Shown: positions 53,234 to 60,261 of the stretch, piece after piece | Layout of the letters: each line of letters begins with the position of its first letter | Numbering within the stretch: the stretch's first letter is position 1 | NCBI GenBank assembly: GCA_040007095.1 | Contig: JBDTVS010000122.1 | Coordinates: 1-64,000 of the forward strand | Reading direction: 5' to 3' | Source: JBDTVS01 sp040007095 | Lineage (GTDB): Bacteria > Acidobacteriota > Vicinamibacteria > Vicinamibacterales > CAVVIG01 | Length of the DNA stretch: 64,000 nt | Translations under genes and position numbers: made by a program | Notes under the pieces: generated by a model | Told to the model about the DNA's origin: nothing | What the model saw: only the letters and a program-made list of their open reading frames with translations | Databases searched by the model: none

Positions 53234-53719
53234 TCAGCGCGCCAGGGCCGTGCGGATGCGGGCGAGGTGGTGCCAGCTGTGTCGAACCGCGTGGTCCTCG
53301 ATGACGAACTGCGCAGTGACCGGGGCGCCGAAGCTCAAAGAGAACGCCGCCGCCTGATCCAATTCCTCGTCGCTGAAAGCGCGAACGGCTTCAGCCGCCT
53401 GGCGACTGTTCTTGCGTAGCAATTCGAGCGCGTCCACCTTCGTGACCTTGGCATGCTCGGTGGCGTGGCCGGCATTCAACTCGGCGACGACCTGCCACGT
53501 CACGTCGGTCACGGCATTCCCGTTGGCAATGGCCCGAGCGAGGTCGACCTCGATGGGATAGACGAGCGCAACGTGGTTCACGATCTGGCCCACCGTTCGC
53601 GAGTCGGTAGGGGAAGCTGGGGTTCCCCACTCGACGTCCGACAGCCCTTCGACGAAGGCGGCAAAGCCCGCCGCGCCTTCCTCGATGCGGGCGGCTAGCA
53701 ATTCAGCACGACGACTCAT
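53234..53719 (-). CDS. DinB family protein
   Basis: A 161-aa four-helix protein. The metal-binding pattern is visible as TVGQIVNHVALVYPIEVDL (first His), GHATEHAKVTK, and the C-terminal IEDHAVRHSWHHLARIRTAL, which holds the conserved H-x-x-x-H of DinB/YfiT folds. Related proteins are thiol-dependent transferases or metal-dependent hydrolases of small molecules; the substrate is unknown. Single gene on the minus strand. Confidence 0.85.
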   Translation of the reverse strand: MSRRAELLAARIEEGAAGFAAFVEGLSDVEWGTPASPTDSRTVGQIVNHVALVYPIEVDLARAIANGNAVTDVTWQVVAELNAGHATEHAKVTKVDALELLRKNSRQAAEAVRAFSDEELDQAAAFSLSFGAPVTAQFVIEDHAVRHSWHHLARIRTALAR

Positions 53720-53901
53720 ACCTGCTCCTTATTGTGTGGGCCGGATCTCTCGCGACCGGCCTATTCCGGTTCGGCTCGCGCCGACTGCAGCATAACGCCG
53801 ATCGCGCCGCCCTGTACCGTTGAACCCAGAAGTTGATTGTCATGCCGATCGAGGAGGCCATTTGCAGATGCGCCGAAACACACTGCGTGACGGTCTTGCA
53901 G

Positions 53902-54300
53902 CTAGACAGAGCGTTCTGCGCGGCGCCACGACCAACAGGCGAGTGTCGGCACACTGAGCAGCGGAATCCACATCAGGGCGCTGCTCCGCAGCACAGAACC
54001 CGACCCGGCAGCGCCGATCAGGATGCCGCCGGCGATGCTCAGCGCCAACCGCCAGAGGATACGGCCCGGCGGCGGACGCTTGAGCACGTGCCGCACGATG
54101 CTGGTCAGCACGGCGGCGAGAAATCCGACGAGCAAACACATGACGACCATCAGCGCGCCAAGGGCGCCGGCCAGATCGCCGGCCGTTCCATCCCGGAAGG
54201 CAGCGTCCGAGACGATCGCCAAGCCCATCAGGGCGCCCGACGCCATGCCTCCGCTGACGAAGAACGGCAGCAACCATTGAAGCACCACGCGATTACTCAT
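53902..54300 (-). CDS. small integral membrane protein, unknown family
   Basis: 132 aa from ATG 54300 with AAGG upstream. Four hydrophobic segments are visible: QWLLPFFVSGGMASGALMGL, ALGALMVVMCLLVGFLAAVL, ILWRLALSIAGGILIGAAG, and MWIPLLSVPTLACWSW. No conserved motif was recognised. It has no operon partner. Confidence 0.6.
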   Translation of the reverse strand: MSNRVVLQWLLPFFVSGGMASGALMGLAIVSDAAFRDGTAGDLAGALGALMVVMCLLVGFLAAVLTSIVRHVLKRPPPGRILWRLALSIAGGILIGAAGSGSVLRSSALMWIPLLSVPTLACWSWRRAERSV

Positions 54301-54545
54301 TCGTGCCTTGCCAACTCGGGCCTCTGGTCGAACGCGGCGAGGGCCACCGCATGCGCACATCCGTGGTCAGTCGTGAAATAGCACGACCGGTATCCCCTCG
54401 TGATTGCCATGAACTTCGTCGGACAACCCGCGAGCAGCAAGGTTGTGCGTCGGCGTGGTCCGTGTCAAGCGGCGTTCGACGCAGCCTTGACGCAGTGGCC
54501 CTCGACGAAAGTAGACTTACCGTGAGAAAAGCTCGCATCGATGGA

Positions 54546-54568
54546 CCCTGTGAACGAAGGTCACAGGG
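54546..54568 (+). promoter_or_regulatory. perfect 8-bp hairpin in the leader of the next gene
   Basis: CCCTGTGA-ACGAAGG-TCACAGGG, 25 bases upstream of the ATG at 54593. It could be a leader structure or an operator. Confidence 0.4.
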
Positions 54569-54592
54569 CTCTCGTCGGGCTGTGGGGTACGC

Positions 54593-55519
54593 ATGCAGAA
54601 GATTTTGAGAGCAATAGCCATTGCCGTGGCGTGTTCAGTGTCCGTCGCGGCGCAATGGCCCAAACAGCAAGTAGCCGGCGTCCCGCGGGACGCGCAGGGA
54701 CGCCCGCGGCTCGACGCGCCGCCGCCCCGATTGGCCGATGGCAAACCCGATCTCTCCGGCGTTTGGCGGAGAACCGATCAGGATCCCATCCCGGCGATTC
54801 TTGCCGGCCTTTTTGCAGGAGGCGATCAACCGGCGGGCCGAGGCGGCCGAGGCGCCCCGCCGCCTGCCGCCGCCGGCCGGGGAAATCAACCCGCTCCCGA
54901 TCCCAACTCTCCGCCAGTCGCGGCGTTCTGGGATATCGGCACCAACATCAAGGGTGGTCTGCCGCTGACCCCCTGGGCGGCGGAGCTCAAGAAGCAGCGC
55001 AGCGTCACGAACAGCGTCGACAATCCGGACGCGAACTGCTTGCCCCTGGGCATCCACCCACTCCACACGCACCCGGACCCGCGGCAAGTCATCCAAACGG
55101 CAAAGCTCGTCGTCATCGCGTGGGAGTCCAACTACGGCCTGCGATTCATCCACACGGATGGACGCAAGTTGCCGCCGCTCGGTGAGCCGCAACCCTGGTG
55201 GTACGGCTACTCCGTGGGCCGCTGGGAAGGCGACACCCTCGTCGTGGAAACGAACAACGTCAGAGGCGCCGAGATGGGGCCCCACGACGGGTGGTTGGAC
55301 GTGGACGGCAGTCCTCACAGCAATGAGGTGAAATTCACCGAGCGCTTTCGCCGTCCGACCTTCGGGAAGCTGGAAATCGATCTCACGATTGAAGATCCCA
55401 AGGCATATACAAAGCCGTTCACCGTGCGCATCAATCAGCAGCTGATGGCGGACGACGAACTCATCGAATTCATCTGCAACGAGAATCAACAGTTCCGGCG
55501 TCGAGTGAAGGTCGACTGA
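54593..55519 (+). CDS. secreted 'DGKPDLSGVW' family protein (copy 3)
   Basis: 308 aa. Signal peptide (residues 1-20, ends VSVAAQW), then a repeated VPRDAQGRPRLDAPPPRLAD and GKPDLSGVW. A Pro/Gly/Arg-rich disordered insertion (about residues 75-105) follows. The core has PQPWWYGYSVGRWEGDTLVV, then TERFRRPTFGKLEIDLTIED, and ends LIEFICNENQQ with the conserved Cys. It is very close to copy 4 over the second half. Function unknown. A possible promoter (TTGACG and TAGACT with a long 19-base spacer) and a leader hairpin precede it. Confidence 0.7.
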   Translation: MQKILRAIAIAVACSVSVAAQWPKQQVAGVPRDAQGRPRLDAPPPRLADGKPDLSGVWRRTDQDPIPAILAGLFAGGDQPAGRGGRGAPPPAAAGRGNQPAPDPNSPPVAAFWDIGTNIKGGLPLTPWAAELKKQRSVTNSVDNPDANCLPLGIHPLHTHPDPRQVIQTAKLVVIAWESNYGLRFIHTDGRKLPPLGEPQPWWYGYSVGRWEGDTLVVETNNVRGAEMGPHDGWLDVDGSPHSNEVKFTERFRRPTFGKLEIDLTIEDPKAYTKPFTVRINQQLMADDELIEFICNENQQFRRRVKVD

Positions 55520-55691
55520 CCCGTTACAGAACGACGACAGGGATCTGCCGCAACATCATTCGCTGCACGGCGCCCCGGTATACGCAGAGTCACGAGGTCG
55601 GCCACGCCGGCCTTCCCGATAGTCCGCGGGTACGCGGGGTGACGTTGTAGACCCGGGCGATGGCACCAGAACTCGTGACACTGCGGTTCAA

Positions 55692-55757
55692 GAGTTGATT
55701 CAGATCATCGTGAACCACACGACCCACCACCCCGGGCAGCTGTCGACCTTAAGCCTA
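55692..55757 (+). pseudogene. fragment of a DinB-family gene
   Basis: One frame reads ELIQIIVNHTTHHPGQLSTL, the conserved C-terminal 'VNHxTHHRGQ' helix of DinB proteins. No start codon or domain remainder is present. Confidence 0.35.
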
Positions 55758-56594
55758 CTTGTAGTGATGGGCATCGATATTGTTTTCGTTGCAGATGAAT
55801 TCGATCAGCTCGGTATCGAGCATGATGCGCTGATTGATCGTGACAGCCCAAGGCTTCGTAAACGCCTTCTGATCGTCAACCGTTACCTGGATCTCTAAAC
55901 TGCCGAAGTTCGGACGCCGAAACCGTTCGGTGACTTTTGCCGCATCGGTGAACGGTGTGCCGACGACGTCGAGCCAGCCTCCATCGCGCAGACCCGTGGT
56001 CTCCACGACGAGCGTGTCGCCCTCCCATCTCCCGACCGAGTAGCCGTACCACCAGGGCTGCGGGTCGTTGTTCGGCAGCGAGCGCCCGTCCAGGAAAATC
56101 TGACGGAGGCCGGAGTTGGCTTCGTACATGATGAGCGCCAGCGTGGGGGTTTGCACGATCTTGCGGGGCTGAGGGTGGGTGTGGAACTGCATGAACCCCA
56201 TCGGGAGGCAGAGCGCGTCAGGGTTGTCCTTGTTGTTGTCGGCCTCGCGCTGCTTTTGCAGGTCGGCCGCCCACGGTCGTAGCGGCACAGGTTCCTTCAG
56301 TCCGTATTTGATGTTCCAGAACAGCGTCATGATGACGGGGATGGTGCCCTCGGCGTTGGGCGACCCTCCGGTGCCCGATACGCTGTCGGTGCGCGGGAAG
56401 TTCATGACGTTCTGCCACAGCCCCGAGAGATCGGGTCTGCCGTCGGCGGTTTTCGGCGCCGGACCAGCCAAATCCGGTTTGCCGTCAGCGGCTTTGGGGA
56501 CGCCGGGCGTCGCATGGCGAGGCCATTGAGCGGAAACCGATGCCCTCGTCATGGCGAGAAGCAGCACAAGGAACACGACCAGACGCAGTTTCAT
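55755..56594 (-). CDS. secreted 'DGKPDLSGVW' family protein (copy 4)
   Basis: 279 aa from ATG 56594 (ATG 56603 also possible). Signal peptide (ends ASVSAQW), then PGVPKAADGKPDLAGPAPKT and DGRPDLSGLW. The core has PQPWWYGYSVGRWEGDTLVV, then TERFRRPNFGSLEIQVTVDD, and the ending LIEFICNENNIDAHHYK. It is convergent with copy 3, to which it is closest (both share QRxMxDxELIEFICNEN). Function unknown. Confidence 0.7.
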   Translation of the reverse strand: MKLRLVVFLVLLLAMTRASVSAQWPRHATPGVPKAADGKPDLAGPAPKTADGRPDLSGLWQNVMNFPRTDSVSGTGGSPNAEGTIPVIMTLFWNIKYGLKEPVPLRPWAADLQKQREADNNKDNPDALCLPMGFMQFHTHPQPRKIVQTPTLALIMYEANSGLRQIFLDGRSLPNNDPQPWWYGYSVGRWEGDTLVVETTGLRDGGWLDVVGTPFTDAAKVTERFRRPNFGSLEIQVTVDDQKAFTKPWAVTINQRIMLDTELIEFICNENNIDAHHYK

Positions 56595-56776
56595 GGCCGA
56601 CATAGTGCCATTGAGGTGCAACAAAGGGAAGCCCGGACGAGGCACCAGGAGGGCCCCGAGAGGACATCCAGCTCACGAACGGGCAGCGGCATTTCGACCA
56701 TGGACTACAGGCGGCCCTGTTTACGACTCCGACTGCAACTGTGCGCGCCATCGGGGTGAGGTGTTGCTGCCGGGGA

Positions 56777-57370
56777 TTATGAGCGTGCGAAGGCGAGCAG
56801 CGGCCCAAGGTCATGATTGTCTGCCGCCTTGAGCGATTCAATGTAGCGTTTTCGCATCTCGCCTGCATTCTGCAAGTTCGCGCTACCCCAGGTAAGACGC
56901 TCGCCGCCGAGCTGCATGATCAGGAGGTCTGCCATGAGCCGGGAATGTCGGCCGTTGCCGTTCGCGAACGGGTGAATGTGCACTAGGCGGTGATGTAAGC
57001 GCACTGCGATCTCGTCGGGCGAGTAGGTTTTGTATTCGGTCCACGCTTTCACGTCGTCGAGAAGCTCTCGCAGCGCCATCGGGATCTGGTAGTACGGAAT
57101 TCCGATGTTGCGTTCGGTGGTCCTGAAGTCGCCGGCCCATCGCCACACTTCTCCGAGCATCCGCCTGTGGAGGTCCTTGATAAATTTCTCGGTCAGCAAC
57201 TCGCGGCGGCGGGAGAGCGCCCAGTCCTGCGCGCGCGCGATGTTTTCCTGTTCCGCTCCATTCAGCTCGCGCCGGTATGTGATATCGGACGGAATGAGCG
57301 CCTGTCTCTCATCGGGCGTGAGAGGTGTCGCCTCGTCCGGCTCCTCGAAGAGGTCGGCCACCCGCGTCAA
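56777..57370 (-). CDS. mobile mystery protein B (Fic-domain protein)
   Basis: A 197-aa protein. Its start overlaps the stop of gene A by an ATGA, so translation is coupled. An N-terminal EPDEATPLTPDERQALIPSD segment is typical of TIGR02613. The Fic core reads HIHPFANGNGRHSRLMADLL near residue 132. The position normally Asp/Glu in HPFx(D/E)GNGR is Asn here. Fic proteins transfer AMP or other nucleotides to target proteins; with Asn at the metal-ligand position, activity may differ. An EWKE-like inhibitory helix was not seen. It forms a two-gene operon with the XRE-type regulator A and may act as an addiction or defence-like module (inference). Confidence 0.9.
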   Translation of the reverse strand: MTRVADLFEEPDEATPLTPDERQALIPSDITYRRELNGAEQENIARAQDWALSRRRELLTEKFIKDLHRRMLGEVWRWAGDFRTTERNIGIPYYQIPMALRELLDDVKAWTEYKTYSPDEIAVRLHHRLVHIHPFANGNGRHSRLMADLLIMQLGGERLTWGSANLQNAGEMRKRYIESLKAADNHDLGPLLAFARS

Positions 57371-57822
57371 TCCCAGAAGCGCCGGGGACTGGTCTCGCGA
57401 ATGATGTCATCGATCTGCCGATCGGTGTCAGGGCCTGCGACGTCCTGGGCCTCAAGCAGCATCGTATGTTCGATCGGGCTCCGCCGCCGCCGCAGGAGCG
57501 CGCGCGCGCGCGCGCGAATCGTCATCTCGAGGGGCTGGTTCGGAACAAGGGCGTACACGAGGTGGCAGTCCAACCCCTCGGCGACCCGCCGAAGCGTCGC
57601 CAGCTCGATGCTTCCTTTCTCTTCGGATCGCTCAAGGTCGACGATGCTCGGTTGGCGGACGCCCAGCCGCTTGGCGAGCTGCGCCGTGCTCATCCCAAGG
57701 GCCTCGCGGATGGCCTTTATCCAGCCCCGGCTGGGTGGACGATACCGTTCAGCTGGTCCGAACTGAGCCAGTCGCTCGTCGAGACGGGCGCGGGACTGAG
57801 CCGTGAGGCGCGCTATTTTCAT
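57367..57822 (-). CDS. mobile mystery protein A (XRE-type HTH regulator)
   Basis: A 151-aa protein. An XRE helix-turn-helix lies at about residues 38-95: AIREALGMSTAQLAKRLGVR followed by QPSIVDLERSEEKGSIELAT. The C-terminal half contains ARALLRRRRSPIEHTMLLEA. The length and arrangement match TIGR02612. It is the first gene of the A/B pair and likely represses its own promoter by the three 16-base palindromes that start at its start codon. Unlike the surrounding GC-rich sequence, this promoter region is AT-rich, a sign of transfer. Confidence 0.88.
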   Translation of the reverse strand: MKIARLTAQSRARLDERLAQFGPAERYRPPSRGWIKAIREALGMSTAQLAKRLGVRQPSIVDLERSEEKGSIELATLRRVAEGLDCHLVYALVPNQPLEMTIRARARALLRRRRSPIEHTMLLEAQDVAGPDTDRQIDDIIRETSPRRFWD

Positions 57823-57902
57823 AGGCTAAACCCTATCGATAAGTTCATAAAATACAGGCCATAGCCTATCATTAATATGATTATTAATAGGCTATAGCCT
57901 AT
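57821..57902 (-). promoter_or_regulatory. three phased palindromic operators upstream of mobile mystery protein A
   Basis: The consensus ATAGGCTATAGCCTAT is a perfect 16-base palindrome at 57887-57902. Two further sites match at 14 of 16 positions: 57854-57869 and 57821-57836. Starts are spaced exactly 33 bases apart. The first overlaps the gene A start codon. The region is AT-rich and probably contains the promoter, since the -10/-35 cannot lie elsewhere. Confidence 0.75.
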
Positions 57903-58152
57903 CGATATAATGAGTTTTTGATCACGGCGACGAGACAGCCGCAGCCGCCGCGCGAAGTAATGCGCGGCCAGCGACCTGGGGTGCGCCGGTTCACTCGCGG
58001 GAGCTGTTGTAGCCGTCTGTCTTCAGTCGTGTCTGAGCATCCGCCTCACTGAGACCACGGAGCGCGGAGGGCGGGGAAGTGTTGGTTGGCACGTGGCTGG
58101 TCCTGCTTGGGCGGGCGCTGGACCTGGTGGCTTCAACGACAGACGGACCCGA
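57903..58152. other. intergenic region between the A/B operator and the alcohol dehydrogenase 3' end
   Basis: 250 bases. Two 9-base inverted words (CCGTCTGTC near 58015 and GACAGACGG near 58139) flank part of it. No gene, promoter or terminator was recognised. Confidence 0.35.
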
Positions 58153-59202
58153 TTACCGGGGCGCGCGATCGGTCAGGATGACTTTCAAAGCGCCCTCCAC
58201 CGCCGCATTCGCAAAGGTATCGTACGCCCTCATCGCATCCTGGAGCGCGAAACGGTGGGTCACGAGCTTCTGTGGTTGCAGCTTCCCCGATTGCACGACC
58301 TTGAGCAGCATCGGGGTGGTCGCGGTGTCAACCAGTCGGGTCGTGATGGTGATGTTGCGATCCCAGAGCTTCTCGAGATGCAGGTCGACAGATTTGCCGT
58401 GAACGCCGACGTTCGCGATTCTTCCACCCGCCGCGACGATCGCCTGGCAGAGCTCGAAGGTGGCCGGTACACCAACCGCCTCGATGGCGACATCGACGCC
58501 AGCGCCGCCGGTCAACGCCATCACACGCTCCGCGGCCTTGCCGTCGGTACTGTTGATCAGCGTCGTTGCGCCGAAGGTCATGGCGACCGCCAGGCGTTTG
58601 TCATCGAGATCGATCATGAAGATCGTCGCCGGCGAATAGAACTGCGCGGTCAGCAGTACTGCGAGCCCGACTGGCCCGGCACCGATGATCGCCACGCTGT
58701 CTCCTGGCTTCACCTGCCCATTCAGGACGCCGCATTCAAAGCCCGTCGGGAGGATGTCGCTGAGCATCACCAGCGCTTCCTCGTTGGCGTCGGCGGGGAT
58801 CGGGTACAGGCTCGTGTCGGCATGTGGAATGCGCACGTACTCGGCCTGCGTCCCATCGATGGTATTCCCCAGGATCCACCCGCCGTGCCGGCAGTGCGAG
58901 TACATCGACCTCCTGCAGAAGTCGCATTTGCCGCACGCGGTCACGCAGGAGATCAGGACCTTGTCGCCGGTGCGAACGCTGGTGACGCCGGCTCCCACAC
59001 TCTCGACGATGCCGATGCCCTCGTGTCCGAGAATGCGCCCGTCTGTGACGCCGGGTAAATCGCCTTTCAGGATGTGCAGGTCCGTGCCACAGATAGTCGT
59101 CGTCGAGACGCGTACGATGGCGTCCGACGGGTCCGTAATCGCCGGCTGGGGTTTCTCTTCCCATGCACGGTTGCCGGGACCGTGATAGACAAGGGCCATC
59201 AT
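58153..59202 (-). CDS. zinc-dependent alcohol dehydrogenase family protein
   Basis: 349 aa from the first of two ATGs at 59202; the longer open frame lacks family support. MDR features: catalytic zinc ligands in TTICGTDLHILKGD and GHEGIGIVESVG, the structural-zinc block CGKCDFCRRSMYSHC, and the NAD(P)-binding GAGPVGLAVLLTAQFY. The N-terminus ALVYHGPGNRAWEEKPQP is typical of a subgroup often found beside phosphoketolase genes. It would interconvert an alcohol and an aldehyde. It diverges from the two-repeat secreted protein. Confidence 0.9.
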   Translation of the reverse strand: MMALVYHGPGNRAWEEKPQPAITDPSDAIVRVSTTTICGTDLHILKGDLPGVTDGRILGHEGIGIVESVGAGVTSVRTGDKVLISCVTACGKCDFCRRSMYSHCRHGGWILGNTIDGTQAEYVRIPHADTSLYPIPADANEEALVMLSDILPTGFECGVLNGQVKPGDSVAIIGAGPVGLAVLLTAQFYSPATIFMIDLDDKRLAVAMTFGATTLINSTDGKAAERVMALTGGAGVDVAIEAVGVPATFELCQAIVAAGGRIANVGVHGKSVDLHLEKLWDRNITITTRLVDTATTPMLLKVVQSGKLQPQKLVTHRFALQDAMRAYDTFANAAVEGALKVILTDRAPR

Positions 59203-59396
59203 CGCGGGAGTAAGGATCTCGCATCCCCATCCAATCTCGCTGTTCAATTCAGTACAGCGAGGCCGAAAATTCCACGTCGACGAGAAGAAGACGCGGCGCA
59301 CGTGAGCCGGACGCGAGACGTGGCAGAAGGCCTTGGCGTGGCGCGAGCGTGGACGGGTTCGGTAGAATGTGCGCAGACTTCCTGGAGGGGGGCGCT

Positions 59397-60251
59397 GTGA
59401 GAGTCACGGGGGTGGTCGTACTGATGCTGGCGTTGACCGGTTCCGACCGTGTCTCGTGCGAAGCGGCTGGGCAGGCGCCGAACGGAGCTGCCGCGGTCAG
59501 AGGCTCCTGGGTCAGCGAAGGTACGGGTGCTCGTTCCATGTACATCTTCGCGGTTCAAGACGATCGAATCTCGGGGGTCGTCTGCGCGCGATGCTTCGAT
59601 CTCAACGACCTTGCGTTTGTATCGGATGGCAGGGTCCAGGGGGATGCACTCTCATTCACTCTGCTCCATGACCGGGCAGACGGAAAGCCCTACCGGGAGA
59701 CGTTTCGCGGAAAGGTTGTCGGGGGGCGCATGACCCTCACTGCGTCGCGTGAGGGCAACCCCGAACAGTCAGTTGCGGTGACGTTGAAGCGGCCAGCGCC
59801 GAACGCCGCCGCTATCCTCGCGGAAGGTCGACGACCCGGAGGACCCGAGCCATACATGCCGTTGGGTCCACCCGAGCCGCTCACCCCAGAAAAGGTTCTG
59901 GGCGTATGGAGAGCGCCAATGGGTCCCACCGCCTATCTTCTCAAACGAGTGGGTGATCGCATTCTGGGTATCGCGTGCGACCCCAAATGCGAGGACGGCT
60001 CCTACTCAGCCTTTATCGAATCTGCCGTGATCAGTCGCAATACGTTGCTGGTCAGCATCGCTCATGTGGACGCAGCGGGAGAGCCGACGGCAAATCTCCT
60101 GACCTTGTATCTGTCCCAGGGTCGACTGACCGGCACATACATCGGCAATACGCGCCCGGATCGGCGGAATAACTTCGTGTGGGTACGTCAGCACGACCCT
60201 GACGCTCCCAAGGACTCCGTCTGGCGCGGCGCCTTCGAAGATCAGCCGTGA
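59397..60251 (+). CDS. secreted protein with two repeated beta domains
   Basis: 284 aa from GTG 59397, preceded by GGAGGGG; the earlier ATG gives an N-terminus without signal. Signal peptide (TGVVVLMLALTGSDRVSCEA). Two similar halves follow: residues about 35-115 begin GSWVSEGTGARSMYIF, and 165-260 begin GVWRAPMGPTAYLLKR. Both continue with a D-R-I-(S/L)-G-(V/I)-x-C pattern, a Cys-x-x-x-x-D block, and a closing G-R-(M/L)-T strand, like a duplicated lipocalin-like sheet. Family unknown. It stands between the divergent dehydrogenase and the convergent phosphoketolase gene. Confidence 0.6.
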   Translation: MRVTGVVVLMLALTGSDRVSCEAAGQAPNGAAAVRGSWVSEGTGARSMYIFAVQDDRISGVVCARCFDLNDLAFVSDGRVQGDALSFTLLHDRADGKPYRETFRGKVVGGRMTLTASREGNPEQSVAVTLKRPAPNAAAILAEGRRPGGPEPYMPLGPPEPLTPEKVLGVWRAPMGPTAYLLKRVGDRILGIACDPKCEDGSYSAFIESAVISRNTLLVSIAHVDAAGEPTANLLTLYLSQGRLTGTYIGNTRPDRRNNFVWVRQHDPDAPKDSVWRGAFEDQP

Positions 60252-60261
60252 GAGACGGCTG

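Noticed and set aside
54487..54517. TTGACG/TAGACT promoter
   Set aside because: The 19-base spacer is long and the -10 matches poorly; kept only as a remark in the gene entry.
59363..59368. TAGAAT as a -10 box for the two-repeat secreted protein
   Set aside because: No -35 at acceptable spacing.
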